NCBI RefSeq assembly: GCF_004339545.1
Contig: NZ_SMGD01000016.1
Location: forward strand, 124,001-188,000
DNA length: 64,000 nt
Reading direction: 5' to 3'
DNA from: Celerinatantimonas diazotrophica
Lineage (GTDB): Bacteria > Pseudomonadota > Gammaproteobacteria > Enterobacterales > Celerinatantimonadaceae
The notes below the pieces were generated by a model, which was given only the letters and a program-made list of their open reading frames with translations, did not search any database and was not told the DNA's origin. A program made the translations under genes and the position numbers. Below, in pieces: positions 10,493 through 18,015 of this stretch (its first letter is position 1; every line of letters begins with the position of its first letter).

Positions 10493-11056
10493 GTGTATTT
10501 GAACTGGCAAGAATTAATTACTCACTATGGTTATTTTGCGATAGTTGTAGGCACCTTTTTCGAAGGGGAGACTATTTTAGTTTTAGCCGGTGTGCTTGCT
10601 CACCATGGCTACTTGAATCTTTATGGTGTGGTGGGGGCTGCGTTCCTAGGGACATTATTTGGCGATCAGTTGTATTTCTTGATTGGTCGACATAAAGGAA
10701 TGAAGTGGATCAATGCCCGTCCAAAGTATAAGCGCAAAGTGAGAAAAATTTTTAGGTTGCTCAACCGCCACCAGATCTTATTGATATTGGGATTCCGCTT
10801 TTTATATGGCATTCGGACTGTGACACCATTTGTGTTGGGGGCGGCAGGGATCTCCCCTAAGTTGTATGTGCCGTTGAATCTATTAGGTGCTGGTGTTTGG
10901 GCAATTGCGGTTGGATTACTTGGCTATTGGTTTGGCCAAGCAATACAGGTTATTTTGGAGCAAATGCACCATTATGAATATTGGTTTTTGAGCATATTAG
11001 TCGTATTTGCTGTCGTTATCGTGCTTGGACTGTATTTAAGACGGCAAAAACGATAA
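10493..11056 (+). CDS. DedA family membrane protein
   Basis: About 187 residues, VTT/DedA fold with five or so hydrophobic segments. Hallmarks are GTFFEGETILVLAGVLAHHGYL near residue 20-40, GDQLYFLIGRHKG, and FRFLYGIRTVTPFVLGAAG. DedA proteins such as UptA-type members translocate undecaprenyl phosphate and support proton-motive-force and drug resistance. The start is uncertain: GTG at 10493 overlaps the only good Shine-Dalgarno, GAGAGG at 10488-10493, whereas TTG at 10499 stands 5 nt behind it and is the better candidate. Divergent from the epimerase gene. Confidence 0.85.
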   Translation: MYLNWQELITHYGYFAIVVGTFFEGETILVLAGVLAHHGYLNLYGVVGAAFLGTLFGDQLYFLIGRHKGMKWINARPKYKRKVRKIFRLLNRHQILLILGFRFLYGIRTVTPFVLGAAGISPKLYVPLNLLGAGVWAIAVGLLGYWFGQAIQVILEQMHHYEYWFLSILVVFAVVIVLGLYLRRQKR

Positions 11057-11249
11057 TTAAAGAAAAAAATTTTAATTTTTTTGTAAAACTAGATGCTATC
11101 CGGTTCCATATTGAATCATAATTTGATTAAATTAGCAGCATATTGTGATGTTGGTCGCATTTTTATCGCAATACTTTAATTGGCGGAATTATAAGCTATG
11201 GCAAATTTCTTGCATTTAAATTCACATCCCCGGATTGTTGGAGAAAATA

Positions 11250-11387
11250 ATGGTTAGATCGTGTTTCCGTGGAGCATCTGGCGTTTCTGTTTCTGTTCGT
11301 CCTTGCTCTCAGTCATCAAATGGTTCAAAAAGCGCGCTCCCTAAGTTAGGGACGTATATTTGTAAAAAGGATATTGCAAAAAAGTAG
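11250..11387 (+). CDS. Small ORF, 45 codons, ending at a -1 frameshift-type slippery site
   Basis: ATG with GGAG 6 nt upstream, then 45 codons rich in Ser, Lys and Arg, and two consecutive TAG stops. I do not recognise the protein. The last codons are GCA-AAA-AAG-TAG, so a zero-frame A-AAA-AAG heptamer (11378-11384) sits on the stop. In the -1 frame translation would continue for 27 codons to TGA at 11465-11467. The 72-residue product would have a basic N-terminal half and an acidic C-terminal half (begins VVDSSDSEDP, ends EPELTTA). A 19-codon ORF (11198-11257) overlaps the start and could couple translation. Alternatives are a decayed gene with a one-base frameshift, or a structured RNA in which the ORF is incidental. 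Confidence 0.5.
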   Translation: MVRSCFRGASGVSVSVRPCSQSSNGSKSALPKLGTYICKKDIAKK

Positions 11388-11455
11388 TAGACAGTTCGGA
11401 CTCTGAAGACCCTCTTGCTCAAAAACCTCTGATTGAGCAATGGGAGCCCGAGCTG
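11378..11455 (+). promoter_or_regulatory. Putative -1 programmed ribosomal frameshift signal
   Basis: Heptamer A-AAA-AAG in the zero frame, 7-nt spacer containing both stops, then a 12-bp stem (11392-11403 with 11444-11455, one G-U and one A-C mismatch). That stem encloses an 8-bp perfect inner stem, TTGCTCAA/TTGAGCAA, at 11415-11422 and 11433-11440. Heptamer, spacer length and downstream structure fit the dnaX and IS3-type pattern. It is read directly from sequence; function is inferred. Confidence 0.5.
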
Positions 11456-11489
11456 ACAACCGCCTGATTAAAGTCGATTATATCCTAAT

Positions 11490-11520
11490 AGCGAAGCCTT
11501 TGAGCTTCGCTATTTTGTTT
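11490..11520 (+). terminator. Strong intrinsic terminator after the small ORF
   Basis: TAGCGAAGC / GCTTCGCTA, 9 bp perfect, 6-nt loop, followed by TTTTGTTT. It shows that the 11.25-11.5 kb segment is a transcription unit of its own. Confidence 0.85.
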
Positions 11521-11585
11521 CTAGCCTTGCCTAAATCCCTCTCAGATTTCTGCAAAACTAATCACAAAAGGTCAACAGTCCCTAG
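11521..11585 (+). repeat. Right-end fragment of the 269-bp element, flanked by CTAG
   Basis: About 61 bp that match the last part of the full element (CCTTGCCTAAAT through CAACAGTCCCTAG), with CTAG also on the inner side at 11521-11524. It starts at the very base where the upstream terminator's T-tract ends. Confidence 0.8.
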
Positions 11586-11682
11586 CTAGATTATTTTTAT
11601 TGAGCTCTTTTAAAAGGAATCTGGCAGATGCTTGATCTGCCAGATTTATTGGTTGTGTCTATTAGTGAGATAAATGAAAAGG

Positions 11683-11859
11683 TTATAGTTCTAACTCGTC
11701 GTCCAACTCGAGTGTTGAATCAATTGACAATAGCTCCTGTTTTAAACGCATCCGCTCCTTGATGGTTTCGATTTCTCGCCAACGTCTTTTTTTACTACCT
11801 TTAGACGCCTTTGTGGTTGGTTCACTCATGCCTAATGTATCAAAATCTAAACGTTCCAT
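11683..11859 (-). CDS. DUF3545 family small protein
   Basis: 58 residues: begins MERLDFDTLGM, has a basic middle (KGSKKRRWREIETIKER, about residues 20-36) and an acidic end (ELDDELEL). This charge layout and the KRRWREIE core are those of DUF3545, a family of short proteins in vibrios, shewanellas and relatives with no known function. GAGGG lies about 5 nt before the ATG. Nothing upstream or downstream on the same strand suggests an operon. Confidence 0.75.
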   Translation of the reverse strand: MERLDFDTLGMSEPTTKASKGSKKRRWREIETIKERMRLKQELLSIDSTLELDDELEL

Positions 11860-12035
11860 AGGACCCTCACTCAGGCTAATAGTGGTTATTTAATTACCAT
11901 ATTGGTTTTCAAAGTAAAGTGTTTTAGTTGCAATTTTTTGACAAGATATAATTATTTCTAAGTAAAAGGTTTCGTTTCTAAACGAAGATGAATTTAACTA
12001 ATGATAGTTCTATGATTTGAAGATGGAGATCTAAA

Positions 12036-12116
12036 ATGGAACATTTATTTAAAAGTTCTGTTGCATTTACGTTAAATTCAGTGAATATCACTGGTTATAA
12101 AATCATTTTTGGCTAA
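12036..12116 (+). CDS. Possible 26-residue small ORF
   Basis: ATG with GGAG about 7 nt upstream, 26 codons, TAA stop. No family is recognised and composition is close to the AT-rich surroundings. The rest of 11860-12173 shows nothing else. Confidence 0.2.
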   Translation: MEHLFKSSVAFTLNSVNITGYKIIFG

Positions 12117-12173
12117 AAATGAGGCTTGAGAGAGAGATGAACAGCTTTGTATTGAAATGCAGAAGTGATTAGA

Positions 12174-12202
12174 TTTTATAGGGGAAAATTTCCCCTATAA
12201 AA
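12174..12202 (-). terminator. Terminator of sbmA
   Basis: Near-perfect inverted repeat TTTTATAGGGGAAA / ATTTCCCCTATAAAA directly after the sbmA stop, symmetrical enough to act in both directions. Confidence 0.75.
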
Positions 12203-12207
12203 TAGGC

Positions 12208-13212
12208 CTATTTAGCCGAGGCTTGCTCACTGCTTTGCAGCGCTTGCTGGATCTGCTTTTCAAAAGCCTTAAGACGTTTATAAATTGAAAGCAGTTCAAC
12301 AATGGTGGTCCATGAGTAGACCAGAAACTGAAACGAATTTTCAACCTTATCGAAAGCTCGCAAAATTTGTTGTAAAACCCCTAGTGTGATGACTCCGGCG
12401 ACAATGGTCGGGCCGAGAAAGACATAGGGTAAAATGGTGGTGTATTGTAGATAAGACCACTTGGCAATATCGAAATAAAGATAGTGTTTATACAGAGTGA
12501 AGTAGTTTTTTCGGATATTTTGGAATAATTCTTTGACTGTCTCAGGATGGGCTCTGTCTGCTTCATCCTCGCCGTAGACTAGCTCTTTACGATAAGCGGC
12601 TTCTACCCTTTGGTTTTTAAACTCCAATCCCGGTAATTTAATGCCGACTAATGCCAATAAAACAGTGCCGAAAATGGCCGAAAGTATAGCTAGGTAGATC
12701 AGCGAGTGGGGGACTGCTCCAATCCATGGTAGTTGAGTGACTTGCTTTGAGAGCACCCACAGAATAGGTAAGAATGCGATGAGTGTCATGATGGATTGGA
12801 CTAGACTCGAGCCTAGTCCTTCAACAATTCTAGCAAAGCGCATAGTATCTTCCTGAATACGTTGAGATGCCCCCTCAATATGGTGAATTTGCGGCCAATA
12901 CTGCATGTAATAATCATTCATGGCTTGGCGCCAGCGAAAGACATAATGGCGGACGAAAAAATCCAGTAAGACGGCAACAATGATGTAAACAGAAACAATA
13001 TTGAAAAAGTCGAGACAACCCATTAATAGGTCGTGGAGAGTGACTGAATGCGATTTGGAAAGAGCATCTTGAATGAGGTTATAAAATGAACCAAACCATT
13101 CATTTACTTTGACATCGATTTCTACTTTGTACCATGTGACTCCCAAAATGAGCAATGTGCCTAGAACAGACCAATGCAACCACCGCTTATTCAAAAAGAA
13201 TGATCGAAACAT
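12208..13212 (-). CDS. sbmA: SbmA/BacA family peptide transporter (short form)
   Basis: 334 residues. SbmA is a proton-driven homodimeric inner-membrane importer of antimicrobial peptides, microcins and related compounds. The family blocks VEAAYRKELVYGEDEADRA, FTLYKHYLYFDIAKW and the closing YSWTTIVELLSIYKRLKAFE are all present. Against E. coli SbmA (about 406 residues) the N-terminus starts alike (MFRSFF) but then joins directly to the region after the first membrane helix, so some 60-70 residues are missing. I start at the ATG behind AGGATTTGGG, nine codons inside the longest frame. Monocistronic, with its own terminator. Confidence 0.85.
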   Translation of the reverse strand: MFRSFFLNKRWLHWSVLGTLLILGVTWYKVEIDVKVNEWFGSFYNLIQDALSKSHSVTLHDLLMGCLDFFNIVSVYIIVAVLLDFFVRHYVFRWRQAMNDYYMQYWPQIHHIEGASQRIQEDTMRFARIVEGLGSSLVQSIMTLIAFLPILWVLSKQVTQLPWIGAVPHSLIYLAILSAIFGTVLLALVGIKLPGLEFKNQRVEAAYRKELVYGEDEADRAHPETVKELFQNIRKNYFTLYKHYLYFDIAKWSYLQYTTILPYVFLGPTIVAGVITLGVLQQILRAFDKVENSFQFLVYSWTTIVELLSIYKRLKAFEKQIQQALQSSEQASAK

Positions 13213-13487
13213 CCCAAATCCTATTATTGTGTAATGCAAAATTGTAACGCTGATATTGTTAGGTCATCAGTAGCGAAAAAAGTGCCATATTGGAAAAAAG
13301 AATTTTGAAAAGTAACTGGCAACTTTGTTTCTATGTAACGCTAACTGAAAATGCCTTCGTTTCACTCAGGCATTGACTATCATACGAATTTCTTTGTAAT
13401 TATGAGTAATCTTTGTGTAAAGATCGCCTGTAGGCGAAATTCCCACATTACCACAACAAAAGGGGAAGAAGTAAATCTACTGGGTGA

Positions 13488-13907
13488 TTAATCTGTTCCT
13501 TGCGCATACCAAGATTCAACAATGACCACGGCACTTGCACTATCGACGGCTCCTTTTCCCAAGGCTCGATAGCCGCCTTTTTCAAATAAAGTGGCGCGAG
13601 CATCGACAGTCGTGAGTCGTTCATCTTGCAAATCAACTGGTAATCCGTAACGGCCATGTAATCGATTGGCAAATTTACGAGCGCGAGTTGTGATGGCTTG
13701 CTCGCTACCATCCATATTTAAAGGTAAGCCCACCACTAAGCGCTGTGGTTGCCACTGTTGGATAATGTTGCCTAGCTCATCCCAATTGGGGATTCCATCA
13801 CGGGCTTTGAGTGCCTTTAATGCACTGGCACTTCCTGTGATGGGGTTGCCAATTGCAACACCAATGCTTTGGGTGCCAAAGTCAAAGCCAAGAATTGATA
13901 CTGTCAT
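13488..13907 (-). CDS. yqgF: RuvX/YqgF RNase H-fold pre-16S rRNA nuclease
   Basis: 139 residues. The RNase H-fold N-terminus [16 protein letters not shown] carries the first catalytic Asp; [14 protein letters not shown] and DERLTTVDA are the other family motifs, with Asp in DQRLTT-type position. YqgF processes the 16S rRNA 5' end and was first predicted to resolve Holliday junctions. It starts 5 bp after yqgE stops and closes the sprT-rsmE-gshB-yqgE-yqgF operon. Confidence 0.95.
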   Translation of the reverse strand: MTVSILGFDFGTQSIGVAIGNPITGSASALKALKARDGIPNWDELGNIIQQWQPQRLVVGLPLNMDGSEQAITTRARKFANRLHGRYGLPVDLQDERLTTVDARATLFEKGGYRALGKGAVDSASAVVIVESWYAQGTD

Positions 13908-13912
13908 AACAA

Positions 13913-14476
13913 TTATGCATGTCCGATATCAGAGGTGAGTTGCCAGGGTTCAAATCCTAACTGACGAGCCGCAGCTTCCCAGCGTTGATGGGTGGGTGTA
14001 TTAAAAATAATATCTGGATCAGCTGGAATATTTAGCCATGCATTGTCGGCTATCTCTTGTTCAAGCTGGCCAGCAGACCAGCCAGCATACCCTAATGTGA
14101 CTAGGTAATGTTCTGGTTGGCTATCCGTTCCCAAGGTATTGAGTATATCTTTAGACGTCGTAATCATAACTTGATTACTTAATGCTAAAGAGCTATTAAA
14201 CCCATCTTGGGGTGTGTGCAGTACGAACCCCCGCTCTTGCGCAACAGGGCCTCCTTGATAGACTTGATGACCAGCCAACTCTTGGAGATCCCGATGGCTA
14301 TCCATCATATCTATTTGGGTCAGTAAGCTATCGATGGTTAAATCGACAGGAACATTGACCACTAGACCCATTGCACCATCTTCGTTATGTTCACAAACGT
14401 AGACAACTGTTTGCTTAAAATAAGGGTCTGTAAAACTAGGCATTGCAATTAAAAACTGGTTTTTTAAATTTTCCAT
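13913..14476 (-). CDS. yqgE: YqgE/AlgH family protein (UPF0301)
   Basis: 187 residues. Starts [20 protein letters not shown], continues with [16 protein letters not shown] and [16 protein letters not shown], then [15 protein letters not shown]: the full set of AlgH/YqgE blocks. The function is not established. Always next to yqgF in enterobacteria and vibrios, as here; 27 bp separate it from gshB. Confidence 0.94.
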   Translation of the reverse strand: MENLKNQFLIAMPSFTDPYFKQTVVYVCEHNEDGAMGLVVNVPVDLTIDSLLTQIDMMDSHRDLQELAGHQVYQGGPVAQERGFVLHTPQDGFNSSLALSNQVMITTSKDILNTLGTDSQPEHYLVTLGYAGWSAGQLEQEIADNAWLNIPADPDIIFNTPTHQRWEAAARQLGFEPWQLTSDIGHA

Positions 14477-14503
14477 TGCTCCTCCTCAAGGGAATGCTAT
14501 TCC

Positions 14504-15463
14504 CTAGTGCTGGCGCTCGTTTAAACGACGTTCGATCGCTAGCATTAGTTGCTGCGCAATATCAAACCCAAACGCAGCCTGAATTTCTCGAATGCAGGTC
14601 GGACTCGTCACGTTGATTTCGGTAACATGATCTCCGATGATATCTAGTCCGACGAAAATCAGCCCTTTTTCTTTCAGAGTTGGACCAATAGCTCGGGCAA
14701 TTCGCCAGTCGGATTCTGAGAGCTCCCGAGCTTCTCCACGGCCACCAGCGGCTAAATTACCTCGAGTTTCTCCCTGGGGAGGAATACGGGCTAAACAATA
14801 AGGCATGGGCTCGCCATCGACAATGAGAATGCGTTTATCACCATCCTTAATCTCGGGAAGATAGCTTTGTACCATGCAAAACTGGCTACCTCGCTCAGTG
14901 AGCGTTTCGATAATCACTGATACATTTGGATCTTCTTCTTTTACCCGGAAGATTGACGTTCCGCCCATGCCATCTAACGGCTTCATGATGACATCGCGAT
15001 ATTGCTGATGAAACGCTTTTAACTGCTTGGCATTACGGGTCACCAGGGTTGGCGGTGTAAACTCGCTAAACCAGGCGGTGAATAATTTTTCATTGGCATC
15101 GCGTAAACTTTGCGGCTTATTGACAATCAACGTGCCATTATCCTCTGCTCTTTCAAGTATATAGGTTGCATAAATATATTCAGTATCAAATGGTGGATCT
15201 TTGCGCATTAAGATGACATCGAGTTCTTTAAGCTCGCGTGTTGCGACTTCACCTAATTGATAAAAATCGTCTGGGTTATCGGCAACTGTTATTTCACTCA
15301 TTTGAGCCCAGGCCTGTCCATCGCGCAAAAAGAGATCGCCCATCTGCATATAATATAGCTCGTATCCGCGGCTCTGCGCAGCTAACAGCATGGCCAGCGA
15401 TGTATCTTTTTTAAAATGGATCTCTTCAATTGGATCCATGACAATTCCGAGCTTAATGGTCAT
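14504..15463 (-). CDS. gshB: Glutathione synthetase
   Basis: 319 residues, ATP-grasp enzyme joining glycine to gamma-glutamylcysteine. Starts MTIKLGIVMDPIEEIHFKKD; MKPLDGMGGTSIFR is the ATP-binding glycine loop and GLDIIGDHVTEINVTSPTCIREI the metal-binding end. The ATG overlaps the rsmE stop by one base (TAATG), which sets the start and indicates translational coupling; the longer frame upstream lies inside rsmE. Confidence 0.96.
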   Translation of the reverse strand: MTIKLGIVMDPIEEIHFKKDTSLAMLLAAQSRGYELYYMQMGDLFLRDGQAWAQMSEITVADNPDDFYQLGEVATRELKELDVILMRKDPPFDTEYIYATYILERAEDNGTLIVNKPQSLRDANEKLFTAWFSEFTPPTLVTRNAKQLKAFHQQYRDVIMKPLDGMGGTSIFRVKEEDPNVSVIIETLTERGSQFCMVQSYLPEIKDGDKRILIVDGEPMPYCLARIPPQGETRGNLAAGGRGEARELSESDWRIARAIGPTLKEKGLIFVGLDIIGDHVTEINVTSPTCIREIQAAFGFDIAQQLMLAIERRLNERQH

Positions 15464-16197
15464 TATGCTAAATCTCCAAATTGACTCTGTAGTGCACTTA
15501 TAGCGCAAAGAGCGGCGGTTTCTGTTCTTAAGATACGCGGGCCTAACTGGATTTCTGCAAACGCGAGATCACTCATCTGAGTAATTTCCTGTTCACTCAA
15601 ACCTCCTTCAGGTCCAATTAACAACCGGATCCCTTGTTCTGGTCTCGGTATGCTCTTAATGGTATATGGGGCCTGTGGGTGTAAATTCAACTTCAGTTCG
15701 TTGGTTTGTTCGCTTGCCCATTGGTTTAGTTCCAACACTGGATTGATGGTAGGGATAATGGCTCGGCCACATTGTTCGCAGGCACTAATGACAATTTTTT
15801 GCCACTGTTGGCGTTTTTTCTCCAATCGCTCTGGAGGCAATTTGACGCCACAACGGGCACTGAGTAGCGGGGTAATTTCATCGACGCCTAGCTCCACGGA
15901 TTTCTGTAGCGTGAAATCCATTTTATCACCCCGGGAGATGACTTGACCTAAATGGATATGAAGTGGCGATTCAATCTGGCGTTTATCATTACTCGAATCG
16001 AGCCGGACCTCAACATTGCGTTTCGTTAATGTGGTGATCTCTCCGGCATAATCAAAGCCATCACCACAAAATAAAATAACGGGATGGCCTTCTTTAAGGC
16101 GTAAGACACGAGCAATGTGTCCCGTCGCGTCATCGCTAAGCAATACCTGCTGCTGTGTTGCTAATTGTGAGGGATGGTAGATTCTTGGAATACGCAT
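15463..16197 (-). CDS. rsmE: 16S rRNA (uracil-1498-N3)-methyltransferase RsmE
   Basis: 244 residues, SPOUT-fold methyltransferase. N-terminal PUA-like region with MRIPRIYH, and the SAM-binding knot is LLIGPEGGLSEQE followed by LGPRILRTETAAL near the C-terminus. Co-transcribed with sprT upstream (15 bp) and gshB downstream. In E. coli endA lies between sprT and rsmE; it is absent here. Confidence 0.95.
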   Translation of the reverse strand: MRIPRIYHPSQLATQQQVLLSDDATGHIARVLRLKEGHPVILFCGDGFDYAGEITTLTKRNVEVRLDSSNDKRQIESPLHIHLGQVISRGDKMDFTLQKSVELGVDEITPLLSARCGVKLPPERLEKKRQQWQKIVISACEQCGRAIIPTINPVLELNQWASEQTNELKLNLHPQAPYTIKSIPRPEQGIRLLIGPEGGLSEQEITQMSDLAFAEIQLGPRILRTETAALCAISALQSQFGDLA

Positions 16198-16212
16198 GCG
16201 TTTAGATATCCT

Positions 16213-16710
16213 TTACTGATCGGGCAAACGGGGAACATTGTCATCTTCAACAGCGACTAACACTGCTCCGCAATCTCGGCACAGATAATAGCGGCCACGC
16301 AAAATAGCGCGATGACGTCGTGTTGACAACTGGTAATGACGGCAGTTGCAACGATATGGATAAGTTTGCCCCTGCACACGACCGACATCATACGTGTGCA
16401 AGCGAATAGCAGGTAAGTTAAAAACCTGCTGCATAATTTGTTGCCATTGGCTGCCGTGAGGGCGAACGTTGCCCCAAAGGCAGTAAGCTATCCAATGGGC
16501 GACCTCATGTCCAACGGTCTGTTTAATAAAGTGGTCACGATTTTCTTCATAGAGAATGCGATTAAAGCGCAGCTCGGCTTGATCGAGACGGGCCTGGCCA
16601 GCAGCTTTGCCGCGCAAATTCACTTTAATTGCAGGCCGAGCAAAGGTTCGCTTAAAATATTTTTCTGCCATACGAATATAATTTTCGCAGGCGGCGCTTA
16701 TTTCATGCAT
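16213..16710 (-). CDS. sprT: SprT family zinc metalloprotease-like protein
   Basis: 165 residues. HEVAHW is the HExxH zinc site (about residue 69), and a C-terminal zinc ribbon has CNC and CRDC pairs. SprT-like domains resemble the DNA-protein crosslink protease Spartan; the bacterial role is unknown. First gene of the operon running to yqgF and separated from metK by the metK terminator. Confidence 0.9.
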   Translation of the reverse strand: MHEISAACENYIRMAEKYFKRTFARPAIKVNLRGKAAGQARLDQAELRFNRILYEENRDHFIKQTVGHEVAHWIAYCLWGNVRPHGSQWQQIMQQVFNLPAIRLHTYDVGRVQGQTYPYRCNCRHYQLSTRRHRAILRGRYYLCRDCGAVLVAVEDDNVPRLPDQ

Positions 16711-16719
16711 AAGTATAAA

Positions 16720-16746
16720 AATAAAAAGGCGCCATTGGCGCCTTTA
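16720..16746 (-). terminator. metK terminator
   Basis: AAAGGCGCC / GGCGCCTTT stem with a 3-nt loop, followed on the minus strand by TTTTTATTTTTAT. It separates metK from sprT. Confidence 0.9.
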
Positions 16747-16768
16747 TCGATAGCCTTAAAAAGCGATT

Positions 16769-17920
16769 TTACAGCCCAGCTGCTTCCTTGAGCAAGTTCG
16801 CCTTATCCGTTTTTTCCCAAGGGAACTGATTCCGTCCGAAGTGGCCGAATGTTGCTGTTTCTTGATAGATAGGCCGTTTTAAATCGAGCATTTCGATTAA
16901 TCCGTAAGGACGTAAATCAAAGTTTTCACGAACTAACTGAACCAACCGTTCATCGCTCACTTTGCCGGTCCCGAAGGTATCAACACTAATTGATGTCGGT
17001 TCCGCCACGCCAATTGCATATGACACTTGAAGCTCACAACGATTAGCCAGACCTGCTGCAACGATGTTTTTGGCAACATAGCGTGCTGCATATGCTGCAC
17101 TGCGGTCAACTTTTGATGGATCTTTGCCTGAGAATGCCCCACCACCATGACGAGCCATGCCACCGTATGTATCTACGATAATTTTACGTCCAGTTAGACC
17201 ACAATCCCCCATGGGGCCACCAATGACAAAACGGCCTGTTGGGTTAATAAAGAATTTCGTTTTATCACTGAGCCATTCGCTGGGTAATACGGGTTTGATG
17301 ATGGTTTCCATCACCGCTTCCTGAAGCTCTTTCTGGCTGATGTCCTCGCTATGTTGGGTAGACAAAACGACTGCATCAATCCCTTTGATTTTACCATTTT
17401 CATAGGCGAAGGTGACTTGGCTTTTCGCATCTGGACGCAACCACGGCAGTGTTTTGTCGCGCCGAACTTGTGACTGACGTTCAACTAACCGGTGCGAGTA
17501 AGTGATAGGAGCAGGCATCAAGACATCCGTTTCATCAGTTGCATAACCAAACATCAAACCTTGGTCACCTGCACCTTGTGCTTTTGGATCGGCGCGATCC
17601 ACACCTTGATTAATATCTGGAGACTGTTTGCCAATAGCATTTAATACAGCGCATGAATCTGCATCAAAACCCATTTCAGAGCCGGTATATCCGATTTCAC
17701 GAACAGTTCGACGAGCAATCTCTTCAATATCCACCCATGCTGAAGTCGTAATTTCACCACCCACTAAAACCATACCGGTTTTGACATATGTCTCACAGGC
17801 AACGCGGGCCATAGGATCTTGAGTAAGGATTGCATCAAGGACCGCATCAGAGATTTGATCCGCGATTTTATCGGGATGTCCTTCTGAGACTGATTCAGAT
17901 GTAAACAAATGTGTAGCCAT
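16769..17920 (-). CDS. metK: S-adenosylmethionine synthetase
   Basis: 383 residues, forms SAM from methionine and [22 protein letters not shown] is the N-terminal ATP-binding signature, [12 protein letters not shown] the core motif, and [19 protein letters not shown] the phosphate-binding motif. Length equals that of E. coli MetK (384). Monocistronic with its own terminator; a tandem MetJ-box-like stretch lies about 30-55 bp upstream. Confidence 0.97.
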   Translation of the reverse strand: MATHLFTSESVSEGHPDKIADQISDAVLDAILTQDPMARVACETYVKTGMVLVGGEITTSAWVDIEEIARRTVREIGYTGSEMGFDADSCAVLNAIGKQSPDINQGVDRADPKAQGAGDQGLMFGYATDETDVLMPAPITYSHRLVERQSQVRRDKTLPWLRPDAKSQVTFAYENGKIKGIDAVVLSTQHSEDISQKELQEAVMETIIKPVLPSEWLSDKTKFFINPTGRFVIGGPMGDCGLTGRKIIVDTYGGMARHGGGAFSGKDPSKVDRSAAYAARYVAKNIVAAGLANRCELQVSYAIGVAEPTSISVDTFGTGKVSDERLVQLVRENFDLRPYGLIEMLDLKRPIYQETATFGHFGRNQFPWEKTDKANLLKEAAGL

Positions 17921-17951
17921 GGAAAACTCTCTTAATCAAAGAATTAGAAAT

Positions 17952-17975
17952 AGATGTGTGCCCATCTGGACGTCT
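17952..17975 (-). promoter_or_regulatory. Candidate MetJ operator upstream of metK
   Basis: Three contiguous 8-mers in register match the MetJ box AGACGTCT at 6/8, 4/8 and 7/8 (AGATGTGT, GCCCATCT, GGACGTCT). MetJ binds such tandem boxes and represses metK when SAM is high. The middle box is weak, so this is a suggestion. Confidence 0.4.
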
Positions 17976-18015
17976 ATTCTAGATTATTCAGCAAAATTAT
18001 CCAGTACTTTCTGTA

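Noticed and set aside
11385-11520. Possible known small RNA (for example a CsrB, GlmZ, C4 or 4.5S-like RNA)
   Set aside because: None of the hallmark motifs of those RNAs are present; the structure fits a frameshift stimulator and terminator better.
13932-13990. tRNA-like GGTTCAAATCC stretch
   Set aside because: It lies inside the yqgE coding frame and no acceptor or anticodon stems can be drawn.
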